Positions 14,619 to 21,738 of a DNA stretch of 64,000 nucleotides are shown here, one piece after another. The position numbers and the translations under genes were made by a program. How positions within the stretch are numbered: position 1 is the stretch's first letter; each line of letters starts with the position of its first letter. Source of the DNA: Acinetobacter sp. TR3. Lineage in GTDB: Bacteria; Pseudomonadota; Gammaproteobacteria; Pseudomonadales; Moraxellaceae. The notes below the pieces were generated by a model, which saw only the letters and a list, made by a program, of their open reading frames with translations, ran no database searches and had not been told where the DNA came from. The stretch is taken from assembly GCF_027105055.1 (NCBI RefSeq), contig NZ_CP114264.1, positions 1,922,001-1,986,000 of the forward strand, read 5' to 3'.

Positions 14619-15476
14619 CTAGACAGTATCGTGGACAACCGATCCCTCTAAATTCTTGAAATATTTCTGTTCAAAGGCTTCTGGACTTAACCAGCCATTT
14701 GCAGAATGCCTTCTGATTCGATTGTAGTAAACTTCAATATACTCAAACAAGATAGCATTTGCCTCTTTTCTCGTAGAAAATACACTGCCATGTACTACAT
14801 GCCCCTTCAGGGTATGGAAGAAGCTTTCGGTCACTGCATTGTCCCAACAGTTTCCTCGTCTAGACATGCTTTGAATACAGTTATTCGTCAATAATAGCGC
14901 CCTAAAATCACGACTACAGTACTGACTACCTTGATCCGAATGCACCATGACACCCGTTGGATAACCCTGACGAGCCATTGCATAATTAAACGCATCACAC
15001 ACCAATTGGCGGTCTATTCGATGGCTGGTTTGCCAACCCACAATACGACGGCTGAATAGATCTAGCATCACACATAAATACAGCCAGCCTTCTTTAGTTC
15101 GGATATAGGTAATATCCGTTGTCCAAACTTTATTAGGCTGAGTAACTGTAAATTGGCGATCCAACAAATTTGATGCTGTAGACAAACGATGGTTTGAATC
15201 AGTCGTATGCTTGTATTTACGTGCAATCCTACTACGTAAACCAAGCTTTTTTAGCATCCTTCCAACGGTACGTTCGCTCATGCGATAACCTAAATCACGC
15301 ATGTCATGTACCAATGACGGTGCACCCAAGCGCGCATGATGCTGCCAATATACAACTTTTAAATCATTGTATTTCTGCGCTGTATTGGTCTGGCGTTTTC
15401 GCCAGGCATAATAGCCTGAAGTGCTGACATCTAGGCATTTACAGACAGAAGACACAGTGACTTCATTTATATCCAT
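14619..15476 (-). CDS. IS3-family transposase OrfB (DDE catalytic part)
   Basis: The rve/DDE integrase domain carries the three acidic positions: VWTTDITYI (first Asp), MVHSDQGSQY (second Asp) and NAVTESFFHTLKGHV (Glu). An HTH_21-like region near the N-terminus (SGYYAWRKRQ) precedes it. The ATG start gives 285 residues, but the frame stays open upstream (…QEKYTVIQDMDIN) into orfA, so the functional product is probably an OrfAB fusion made by -1 frameshifting at the AAAAG on the minus strand (15495-15499). It appears intact. Confidence 0.93.
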   Translation of the reverse strand: MDINEVTVSSVCKCLDVSTSGYYAWRKRQTNTAQKYNDLKVVYWQHHARLGAPSLVHDMRDLGYRMSERTVGRMLKKLGLRSRIARKYKHTTDSNHRLSTASNLLDRQFTVTQPNKVWTTDITYIRTKEGWLYLCVMLDLFSRRIVGWQTSHRIDRQLVCDAFNYAMARQGYPTGVMVHSDQGSQYCSRDFRALLLTNNCIQSMSRRGNCWDNAVTESFFHTLKGHVVHGSVFSTRKEANAILFEYIEVYYNRIRRHSANGWLSPEAFEQKYFKNLEGSVVHDTV

Positions 15477-15484
15477 ATCTTGAA

Positions 15485-15793
15485 TTACCGTGTACTTTTC
15501 TTGGCATGATCTGTCAGAAAGTACACATGCGCTTTTTTTAAGATGTCATTGGCTTCCTTGAGCTGTTTGACTTCTTTTTCTAATTCCAAGATCCGCTGTT
15601 GTTCAGGAGAAAGTTGACGTTTGCTTGAACCTACTGGATTGGCTTCACGAATCCATTTATCTAAGGTTGAATAACCCACACCTAATTTATGGGCGATTGC
15701 AGCTATAGGCTCGTGGGAGTTTGAAAGTGCATGATCAATTGCTTGCTGTTTAAATTCCGGACTAAAACGTTTAGCCATTTCTTGGATCTCCAA
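15485..15793 (-). CDS. IS3-family transposase OrfA (DNA-binding part)
   Basis: 102 residues. An HTH_Tnp_1 domain occupies residues 6-55 (KRFSPEFKQQAIDHAL... LGVGYSTLDKWI), followed by a leucine-zipper-like helix (LELEKEVKQLKEANDILKK) that multimerises the transposase. It overlaps orfB in the -1 frame near its 3' end. Length and arrangement are standard for IS3-group elements. Confidence 0.92.
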   Translation of the reverse strand: MEIQEMAKRFSPEFKQQAIDHALSNSHEPIAAIAHKLGVGYSTLDKWIREANPVGSSKRQLSPEQQRILELEKEVKQLKEANDILKKAHVYFLTDHAKKSTR

Positions 15794-15851
15794 AGATTGA
15801 AGTTACGTTATCTTTAGAGGGACATGCTGTCCATTATTTTGGCTAGGATCA

Positions 15852-16250
15852 TTTGCTACCAAAGCATGCTTAGAAGGTTACAAAACCAAGTTTTTCAAAT
15901 ATGCAGATTTTATAGATTTACTAGAACAAGCTATAGATAATTCAAATGAAAAGCCTTTAATAAAAAAGTTAATTAAATTTGATCTCATAGTGTTAGATGA
16001 TTTTGGGCTTAATCATACTCCTGCAAAAATTGAAAGTTTCCTATTGGATTTCATTGATAGTTTCTCAATGCATGGAAGTTTACTTATCACTAGTCAATTT
16101 TCTTATGAATTATGGCATGAAAAATTTAATGACCCTACGATAGCAGATGCAATCTTAGATCGCATTATTCACAACTCGTATACGTTTGAAATAAGTGGCG
16201 ACTCGATGAGGAAAATTAGTTCTTCTAATAATGAAATAACCACTCTTTAA
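15852..16250 (+). pseudogene. istB: IstB-like ATPase fragment (5' part deleted)
   Basis: The frame is open from the exact IS3 border to the TAA at 16250 (132 codons). It encodes the C-terminal two-thirds of an IS21 transposition helper: LEGYKTKFFKYADFIDLL, the Walker B segment DLIVLDDFGL, the sensor-like SLLITSQF, then ADAILDRIIHNSYTFEI and GDSMRK, all in IstB order. The Walker A loop (GxxGxGKT) and everything before it are missing, so it cannot hydrolyse ATP. Its position against the right end of the IS21-like element supports that element's identity. An internal ATG at 15990 is not a real start. Confidence 0.85.
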
Positions 16251-16264
16251 GAGTGGTTGGTTTT
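16238..16264 (+). terminator. Hairpin at the istB stop codon
   Basis: The 10-bp palindrome AACCACTCTT-T-AAGAGTGGTT (16238-16258) overlaps the TAA stop, followed by GGTTTT. It is a plausible terminator inside the right end of the IS21-like element. Confidence 0.6.
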
Positions 16265-16268
16265 CACG

Positions 16269-16302
16269 TGAAACGGGTGGCTGATTTTGGGTGTGATATT
16301 CA
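16269..16302. repeat. Right terminal inverted repeat of the IS21-like element
   Basis: Read on the complement it starts TGAATATCACACCC and has CCACCC at the same offset as the left end. It abuts the TACATGG duplication at 16303. Confidence 0.7.
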
Positions 16303-16309
16303 TACATGG
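16303..16309. repeat. Target-site duplication, right copy (TACATGG)
   Basis: Second copy of the 7-bp repeat found at 13340-13346. It overlaps the LuxR-type coding frame (cat-ggt-tat). Confidence 0.8.
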
Positions 16310-16652
16310 TTATCGAGTTAAAGAGATCTCCTTAAAACTTCATATTAGTGAAAGAACTGTTACTACCCACCAAGAAAACATTTATCAAAAACTCGACATT
16401 CATCACAGATCTTTCCTGCTGCAATTTTCATCATATTATTCTGAATTTTTAAACCTACTCACACCTCGAGAATTAATGATCGTCGAGCTTTTATCTAAAG
16501 ACTTGAGTAGCTCCAACATATCTATCCAATTAAATCTCAGCATTGAAACTGTCTATAGTTATCGGAAATCAATTAATCGAAAACTCAAAACCATTCAATC
16601 AAAATACGATGTTTTGGGGATATTGGCTCATGAAGAAATTTCAGTAAATTAA
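16310..16652 (+). pseudogene. 3' fragment of the split LuxR-type tandem-HTH regulator
   Basis: Encodes the rest of HTH 1 (YRVKEISLKLHISERTVTTH, ENIYQKL) and a complete second GerE/LuxR HTH (LTPRELMIVELLSKDLSSSN through SIETVYSYRKSINRKLK). Two LuxR-type HTH domains in one short protein with no sensor domain is uncommon. A TTG at 16287, inside the IS end, opens a 121-residue frame, so a truncated product with HTH 2 could still be made. It lies 49 bp upstream of the tail-collar gene, making it a candidate former regulator of that gene or of the divergent adhesin. Confidence 0.7.
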
Positions 16653-16701
16653 CAAACACAAAAACATCAACAATATTACTGAAAATTAAAAGGTAAAAAT
16701 T

Positions 16702-17301
16702 ATGAGCGCAGATCCATACCTAGGTGAAATCATGCTAATTCCATACAACTTCGTTCCAAAAGGTTGGGCGGCATGCAATGGACAATTATTATCAATCGCA
16801 CAAAACCAAGCACTTTTCAGCTTACTTGGTACCATTTATGGTGGTGATGGGAAAACTACTTTCGCACTACCAAATTTAGGTGGACGCTTCGCACTAGGAG
16901 TAAACAATAATTTTCCAATTGGACAAGCCGCAGGAAGTCAAAGTACGACTCTCACAATCAATAACTTACCAGCACATACACATGTCGTTGCTAGTCAAAC
17001 CATCAATGCTTCAGTTTCATTAACACCACAAGCAAGCTCAGCCGGTGGTAATACAAGTAGCCCTGCTAATGCAGCATGGGCAAATGCAAATGATCCTAAC
17101 ACAGGCAGTGTATATGACGTGTTTACTCAAGATACAAGTCAATTAGTCAATATGAAACAGTTAAATGCCACCACGCAAGTCGTTGTTCCTGTGCAAAACA
17201 CAGGAATATCTGGAGGCAGCCAGCCCGTCAATATCACAAACCCGTATTTAGCTCTTTACTATGTGATCAGCTTAGAAGGTATATACCCTTCACGCTCATA
17301 A
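16702..17301 (+). CDS. Phage tail-collar domain (MdpB-like) protein
   Basis: A 199-residue protein starting MSADPYLGEIMLIPYNFVPK. Residues 5-60 form a tail-collar domain with the typical GWAACNGQLLSIAQNQALFS...GTIYGGDGKTTFALPNLGGR. A Gly/Ser/Thr-rich middle follows, with the family's LPAHTH motif near residue 93, then a C-terminal NPYLALYYVISLEGIYPSR. Such microcystin-dependent-protein (MdpB) homologues occur in many bacteria outside prophages and are thought to be extracellular or surface-associated; function is unknown. An AAAAGG site precedes the ATG. No other phage structural genes are nearby, so this is not a prophage remnant by itself. Confidence 0.85.
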   Translation: MSADPYLGEIMLIPYNFVPKGWAACNGQLLSIAQNQALFSLLGTIYGGDGKTTFALPNLGGRFALGVNNNFPIGQAAGSQSTTLTINNLPAHTHVVASQTINASVSLTPQASSAGGNTSSPANAAWANANDPNTGSVYDVFTQDTSQLVNMKQLNATTQVVVPVQNTGISGGSQPVNITNPYLALYYVISLEGIYPSRS

Positions 17302-17320
17302 GAATTCAAATCAATAGAAT

Positions 17321-17360
17321 TAAGTCTTAAAACGATCTTCATCGCTTGTCTTAAGACTTA
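17321..17360. other. Large intergenic hairpin
   Basis: The perfect 10-bp arms TAAGTCTTAA (17321-17330) and TTAAGACTTA (17351-17360) enclose an inner CGAT/ATCG stem. It lies between the tail-collar and cysteine-rich genes without a clear U-tract. It could be an mRNA-stabilising or attenuating structure that sets the ratio of the two products. Confidence 0.6.
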
Positions 17361-17459
17361 TTGTGGATGCAAGAAACCACTACAAAAAATGGGGCGATAT
17401 TCGGAAAAGCCATAAGAGTACGAACTATAACTTTTATAAATATTAAAGGAAGTAAAATA

Positions 17460-17843
17460 ATGAGCGGATGTCAATGTGATCCACAAGTCGTTCCAGACTA
17501 CACAAAAGTAGGTTTTAATGGTGAAAATAGTAATGCTTTACAATCTAGTGTAAAAACAACAAATACAATTGAATCTGTACAAAATCAGTTGAGTAGTACC
17601 AATGTACAAGCTTTAAGTCTAAGTGCTTGTGTAGGTGCTTCTTATCGAAACGGCGATGTTTGTTTTGACTTCCCTGTTTTCGGAAATGTTTGTGTAAATG
17701 TTCCAATCGGCATCCCTGCAAATGCAAATTTACGCGTATGTGGTGATGTTTGCACAACTTGGGGAATTCCAACAGGGCTTAAAATCACGTTGTATGTCAA
17801 TGATCAAGCACTTTGGAGTGGTACAGTGGTTGGTAGTTGCTAA
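17460..17843 (+). CDS. Unknown cysteine-rich protein
   Basis: 127 residues from the ATG at 17460, which has an AAAGGAAG ribosome site; a longer frame from 17361 lacks one. No family was recognised. It has eight cysteines: two in the N-terminal MSGCQCDPQVVP, then SAC, GDVC, GNVC, LRVC, GDVC and a C-terminal GSC. The repeated (N)GDVC / GNVCVNV pattern and alternating hydrophobic segments suggest a beta-rich, disulfide- or metal-bound fold. There is no classical signal peptide. It follows the tail-collar gene and precedes a two-component system on the same strand, so all may belong to one locus. Confidence 0.7.
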   Translation: MSGCQCDPQVVPDYTKVGFNGENSNALQSSVKTTNTIESVQNQLSSTNVQALSLSACVGASYRNGDVCFDFPVFGNVCVNVPIGIPANANLRVCGDVCTTWGIPTGLKITLYVNDQALWSGTVVGSC

Positions 17844-17870
17844 TTAACTATGGTCATTTTTTGCTTACAG

Positions 17871-17894
17871 CAAGCTTAGTAATTTCTAAGCTTG
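17871..17894 (+). terminator. Probable terminator after the cysteine-rich gene
   Basis: A 9-bp stem (CAAGCTTAG / CTAAGCTTG) with a 6-nt loop lies 27 bp beyond the stop codon. The following sequence is only moderately T-rich, so efficiency is uncertain. Confidence 0.5.
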
Positions 17895-18054
17895 TTGATA
17901 TTAACCAAACATATAAAGATTTATTCAAACAACTATTAATTATATTATAAAAATTAATTTAAATTTTATAAACAATTTAAATTAATTTAAAAAAATATAG
18001 CAAATACAGAACCGATGATTATAATAAAAAATATACGTATATTTGATAATCATC

Positions 18055-18756
18055 ATGATAGAACAAATAAAAGATAGATTAAGTTTTTTTGATCAAAATT
18101 TACTTAGCTCTGCTTTACCAAAACCAGTTCTGGTTGTTGATGACGACTATATAATTCAAAATAGATTAAAAAAAATTTTAATCGACCTTAACTATAGCAA
18201 TAACGATTTAATATTTTCTGAAAACTTATCTCAATCTATGCTTGAGGTAAAACAACATAATATTGCATTTGCCTTAGTCGATTTAGGCTTGCCTGATGGC
18301 AATGGTACAAAATTAATTCGTAGTTTGAGACAAAAAAATTCTACCATTCCAATTCTTGTTATTTCAGCTTGGAGTACCAGAGATGCAATTTTTAAAGCAA
18401 TACAAGCTGGTGCAACTGGTTATCTATTGAAAGAACGTGATGATTATGAAGTCACTATTTCAATTAAACAAATATTACAAGGTGGTATTCCAATCGACCC
18501 TTTTCTTGCTCAGATTATTTTAACAAATATGGTCAAAAAGCCACAAAAGATTAAAAATTCACCAGAAAATTTATCTGCAAGAGAATTAGAAATTCTAGAT
18601 TACGTTACTCAGGGATTTAACAATCAAGATATCGCAAATGAATTAGGATTATCGCGTTATACCGTAGAAGCTCATTTACGCAATATATATAGTAAGCTTG
18701 CGGTAGATAGTCGTTCTAAAGCAATAAAAATTGCATATTCATTGGGTTTATTCTGA
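18055..18756 (+). CDS. NarL/LuxR-type response regulator
   Basis: 233 residues from the ATG at 18055; a TTG at 18043 adds four residues. The receiver domain (about 22-145) has the acidic pocket VVDDDY, phospho-acceptor Asp76 (ALVDLGLPDG), a switch Ser (LVISAW) and Lys (YLLKERD). The LuxR HTH at about 165-225 reads LSARELEILDYVTQGFNNQD. It is followed 25 bp downstream by its likely partner kinase. Its targets are not known; the tail-collar/cysteine-rich pair and the adhesin are the nearest candidates. Confidence 0.92.
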   Translation: MIEQIKDRLSFFDQNLLSSALPKPVLVVDDDYIIQNRLKKILIDLNYSNNDLIFSENLSQSMLEVKQHNIAFALVDLGLPDGNGTKLIRSLRQKNSTIPILVISAWSTRDAIFKAIQAGATGYLLKERDDYEVTISIKQILQGGIPIDPFLAQIILTNMVKKPQKIKNSPENLSARELEILDYVTQGFNNQDIANELGLSRYTVEAHLRNIYSKLAVDSRSKAIKIAYSLGLF

Positions 18757-18781
18757 AAATTGGGAAAGAAATTATAAATAA

Positions 18782-20035
18782 ATGTCGATTATTCAAAATT
18801 CATTTAACCTATTAATTCCTATTTTCATCATGGCATTTGGTGCTATTTTACTAACCACAACTTTAAAAAAATATTTACCTCCTTCTATTTCTTGGTTATC
18901 AATTTTTCTAATGATGACAGGATCTAGTTTATTAATTCTGCATTTAGCTCCTGTTCAAAAAACACCTCATTGGTATTTCTTTTTCAGCTTAATTTATTTA
19001 GGTGTTTTTTTCTCATTTGCTCAAGCAGTTTTATATAAATTCAATCAATCTTTTTCTTTCAAACTGATTTTTATTCTGGTTAGTATTTTTATTCCTATAT
19101 TATTTTATTTCGCTTATCTAAATTCAAAATTAGAACTTACTTTACTTATTTCTTTCCTTTTTTCGGCGTGTATTGTTGGATTAAAATTTCCAAAAATCTT
19201 CGCTGTAAATAGCTATAGTATGATAGACAAAATGATCAAAATTATTTTTCTATCATCAGGTTTAATTTTTATAGCCCCTCTCATCGATCAGAAAATTATT
19301 TTTCAAACAGTGCACACAGATCATGATTGGTTTCAAATACAATTGTGCTTTTTATTTGGGCTGCTGATTTTTTCAACATTATTAATTATCAGTAATATCA
19401 AAGATATTTTAAATATTCATCAAACAGAATTAGAGAGAATGAGACGTCAGGAGCGACTACAATTTTCTCATGATTTACATGATATTTTAGGCAGCTCTTT
19501 AGTTCGTTCTATTGGTGTGATTAGCCAAAGCAAAGAAAATTTTGATAACCAACAGTTCTTATCTATTCTGAAACTGCTACGTGATGATCTCAGAGAAGTC
19601 ATCGATAGTGGATCAAGTATCTCAGGTGAAGTTCCGAAAACACCTATTTTATGGGGAGCACCTGTTAGACATCGATTTAGTCAAATTTTCAATGAGTTAA
19701 GTATTCAATCTGTTTGGGATTTTGCAGAAGTTTGGCATTCACAACCTAGTGCATTGGAATGTTTGACATTATTGCGGATTACAGAAGAAGCACTTACCAA
19801 CGTCATCAAACATAGTTACGCCCAAAAAGTCATTGTTCGTTTGTATTTTTCTGACCTTAAACAAATTATTTTAGAGATTGAAGATGATGGTATCGGCTTT
19901 AATGTCGATGAAGTGAATAGTGCAAATGTCAATATTGGTTTACGCAGCATGAAAATTCGCCTTGAGAAAATTCATTCTGTCATGGATGTTCAGTCCAAGC
20001 GTGGTCAAACCATCATTCGAGTCATTCAGAGTTAA
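18782..20035 (+). CDS. Seven-TM histidine kinase (HisKA_3 type)
   Basis: 417 residues. About seven hydrophobic segments fill residues 5-205, with no sizeable periplasmic domain, so the signal may be sensed in or at the membrane. A dimerisation/phosphoacceptor helix follows (ERLQFSHDLHDILGSSL, His about 233, the NarX/DesK-type LHD motif). The HATPase domain has an N box (ITEEALTNVIKHS) and a G box (EDDGIGF...NIGLRSMKIRLEKI). It is likely cotranscribed with, and the phosphodonor for, the preceding NarL-type regulator. A long bidirectional hairpin ends the unit. Confidence 0.92.
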   Translation: MSIIQNSFNLLIPIFIMAFGAILLTTTLKKYLPPSISWLSIFLMMTGSSLLILHLAPVQKTPHWYFFFSLIYLGVFFSFAQAVLYKFNQSFSFKLIFILVSIFIPILFYFAYLNSKLELTLLISFLFSACIVGLKFPKIFAVNSYSMIDKMIKIIFLSSGLIFIAPLIDQKIIFQTVHTDHDWFQIQLCFLFGLLIFSTLLIISNIKDILNIHQTELERMRRQERLQFSHDLHDILGSSLVRSIGVISQSKENFDNQQFLSILKLLRDDLREVIDSGSSISGEVPKTPILWGAPVRHRFSQIFNELSIQSVWDFAEVWHSQPSALECLTLLRITEEALTNVIKHSYAQKVIVRLYFSDLKQIILEIEDDGIGFNVDEVNSANVNIGLRSMKIRLEKIHSVMDVQSKRGQTIIRVIQS

Positions 20036-20050
20036 TTATGATGAATTTAT

Positions 20051-20083
20051 AAATATAAAGGAGCTACAAGCTCCTTTATATTT
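20051..20083. terminator. Bidirectional terminator between kinase gene and gspM
   Basis: A perfect 15-bp stem (AAATATAAAGGAGCT / AGCTCCTTTATATTT) with a 3-nt loop lies between convergent genes and overlaps the gspM stop codon by two bases. Confidence 0.85.
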
Positions 20084-20561
20084 ATTGCACGGTCGCAGTT
20101 AACTTGATTTGATTGTTATTTGAAACCATGTCCATTTTTTGGATGCTCAACCCCATTTGAGAGAGTTGCATTAAAAAGTTTGCAAGAACAGCATAATTTT
20201 GATGTTCGGCGACAATTTGAATTTGCTCACCATTTTGCTGTGAAGAAACTGATAAGCCTTGTTGTTGTGCCGTACGTTGAATTTTATCTGCCGCTGAGAG
20301 CTCCAGATCATTTGCTGGTTTCATTGTTGCTGCATTACTTTGCATCCAAACCGTTAAATCTTTTAATTCATTTAAACGTTTTTGCTGTTGCTCGGCTGAT
20401 GCATGCATTTTCCATAATGCAAAACCAATAATCACAACAACTAAAAAAACTGTTGTGAAAATTACCATCACGCGTTCACGTACAGATAAGCTCTGTAAAT
20501 ATTGATTTAAGGTTTCAATTTTTTGATCGAAACTATTTTGTAGACCTGTTAATGCTTTCAT
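20082..20561 (-). CDS. gspM: Type II secretion protein M
   Basis: A 159-residue bitopic inner-membrane protein: cytoplasmic N-terminus with LSVRERVMV (typical of GspM), TM segment about 32-52 (VMVIFTTVFLVVVIIGFALW), then a periplasmic ferredoxin-like domain. GspM partners GspL in the assembly platform of the type II secretion system, which exports lipases and other enzymes. Its ATG overlaps the gspL stop by one base, indicating translational coupling. No other gsp gene is in the window. Confidence 0.88.
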   Translation of the reverse strand: MKALTGLQNSFDQKIETLNQYLQSLSVRERVMVIFTTVFLVVVIIGFALWKMHASAEQQQKRLNELKDLTVWMQSNAATMKPANDLELSAADKIQRTAQQQGLSVSSQQNGEQIQIVAEHQNYAVLANFLMQLSQMGLSIQKMDMVSNNNQIKLTATVQ

Positions 20562-21700
20562 TATTTTACTTTTACCACCCCAATCGCACCAATCGAATCT
20601 GCTTGAACGTTACCCAATTCAGCTTGGAAACCTTGTTGGTTTAATTGTTGAGTTAATCCTTGTAAGTCATCTGCAGATTTAGCTTTTAATGACATTGCTA
20701 AAGTCGAAGCATCATAATTGACTTGCTGAGCAATGATCTGTTTCTGCATTAAAATCGGTCCTACTCTACTCAACAACGAAAGTGCTTGTGTATCACCTAG
20801 CTGACTCATACGTAATTGACTTTCAAACTGACTTTTAATGTTTTGCTCAGTAACGCGACTATTTTCACCAAACCAGAATTTATATTGATCTATCGCCTGA
20901 GCCGATGTCTGATCAGCCACTTTTTTTAGTTTAGACCAACGCAAAGCATCATAACCCAATTGAACAAAAATGACTGCAACCAAAACCAATGCTGAAGCTT
21001 TCCAATAACCTGACCATTGAACTTCTGCATTCTTTGATTTTGGCAAAACATTAAATGGATGCTGTTTTGCTTTTGCCAAGGGCTGACATTGGTAACTAAA
21101 TTCAGTGTATTGATCATGGCTTAAAGCAGCCATAACAGTTGCTAATTCAGTTGAATTAAGATTTGCCAGCTTATAGTTCGTTTCAGGTGTTTGAAACTCA
21201 AGGAATAATCCCAAGTCATCCACTGAATTACCAGACCATTCCGATTCTCTTACCAATAAGTGATCATACAGGTTTGCAATCACCACTTGGTTTTCTTCTG
21301 GTGTTGGTAAGATTAAAAAGTCAGGTAGGAACGCTGCAATTTGAATTGGCAAAAGACTAAGTGCGTGTTGCCATGTCTCAACTGTGGAATGAGCCACACC
21401 CATCACATTAAGCTGATCATTTTGAAAATGATGAACCACCTTCATTTGATCGATTGGCAAAGTCACATATTCTTCTAATAAGTATTTAAGCCCTTCTTGC
21501 CCTAACTGCTTGTAGTGCATTTTTGTCATAGGTTGTTGCAAGATTTGCGCATTACGACTTGGAAAATAGACCACCGCCTCTTTTCCATTATGCACTTGTA
21601 AGTCCTGAATCAACTGCTCAAGACTATTTGCCTGTAACCAATTTTCCCCTGCCGACCAATACCATGTTCCATTGGTTTCGGGCATCCATATATACAGCAT
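20561..21700 (-). CDS. gspL: Type II secretion protein L
   Basis: A 379-residue inner-membrane assembly-platform subunit. The cytoplasmic actin-like domain (about 1-230) binds the GspE ATPase in studied systems. One TM segment is near 233-253 (ASALVLVAVIFVQLGYDALR), and a periplasmic domain of about 125 residues contacts GspM. It lies directly upstream of gspM and 38 bp after a sixA-like gene on the same strand, so the gsp pair may be cotranscribed with unrelated housekeeping genes. Confidence 0.88.
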   Translation of the reverse strand: MLYIWMPETNGTWYWSAGENWLQANSLEQLIQDLQVHNGKEAVVYFPSRNAQILQQPMTKMHYKQLGQEGLKYLLEEYVTLPIDQMKVVHHFQNDQLNVMGVAHSTVETWQHALSLLPIQIAAFLPDFLILPTPEENQVVIANLYDHLLVRESEWSGNSVDDLGLFLEFQTPETNYKLANLNSTELATVMAALSHDQYTEFSYQCQPLAKAKQHPFNVLPKSKNAEVQWSGYWKASALVLVAVIFVQLGYDALRWSKLKKVADQTSAQAIDQYKFWFGENSRVTEQNIKSQFESQLRMSQLGDTQALSLLSRVGPILMQKQIIAQQVNYDASTLAMSLKAKSADDLQGLTQQLNQQGFQAELGNVQADSIGAIGVVKVK

Positions 21701-21738
21701 CGGTGTTCAGTACCCTTATCCTATCGCGGATATATAAA

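Larger units (their letters stand above)
14614..15851 (-). mobile_element. IS3-family insertion sequence (1,238 bp)
   Basis: The ends are TGATCCTAG-CA... at 14614 and, on the complement, at 15851. Over about 39 bp both share TGATCCTAG, TGGACA and TCCCTCTAAA, like the TGATC...GGACA ends of IS3. It carries overlapping orfA and orfB in the usual order, on the minus strand. The flanking triplets (CTT left, TTT right) do not form a convincing 3-bp target duplication, which suggests an adjacent deletion or recombination after insertion. Confidence 0.9.
13347..16302. mobile_element. IS21-like element (2,956 bp) with cargo and a nested IS3-family element
   Basis: The ends pair without gaps as imperfect inverted repeats over 34 bp (20 matches): both start TG-ATAT--CA and share CCACCC-TT-CA. 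The left end is 13347-13380 and the right end is 16269-16302. Extra AGTCCAC repeats near the left end (13365-13372, 13390-13396) and the right-end CAGCCACCCGTTTCACGTG are the multiple-repeat style of IS21 ends. A 7-bp direct repeat flanks it, within the 4-8 bp usual for IS21. An istB remnant is next to the right end, but no istA is present; in its place are an XRE regulator, an unknown divergent gene, a second gene fragment and a complete IS3-family element. It is probably immobile alone. Confidence 0.78.

Noticed and set aside
14611..15854. Target-site duplication of the IS3-family element
   Set aside because: Flanking triplets CTT and TTT are not identical; only two Ts agree, which is not enough in AT-rich DNA.
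15990..16250. Separate 86-residue gene starting at ATG 15990
   Set aside because: The frame is continuous back to the IS3 border, and the translation reads as one IstB C-terminal region.
16287..16652. Intact 121-residue regulator starting at TTG 16287
   Set aside because: The TTG lies in the right end of the IS21-like element and the first HTH lacks its opening helix, which is found at 13284-13334. It is treated as the 3' part of a split gene.
16702..17301. Prophage remnant around the tail-collar gene
   Set aside because: There are no capsid, terminase, integrase or other tail genes nearby; MdpB-type collar proteins are common outside prophages.
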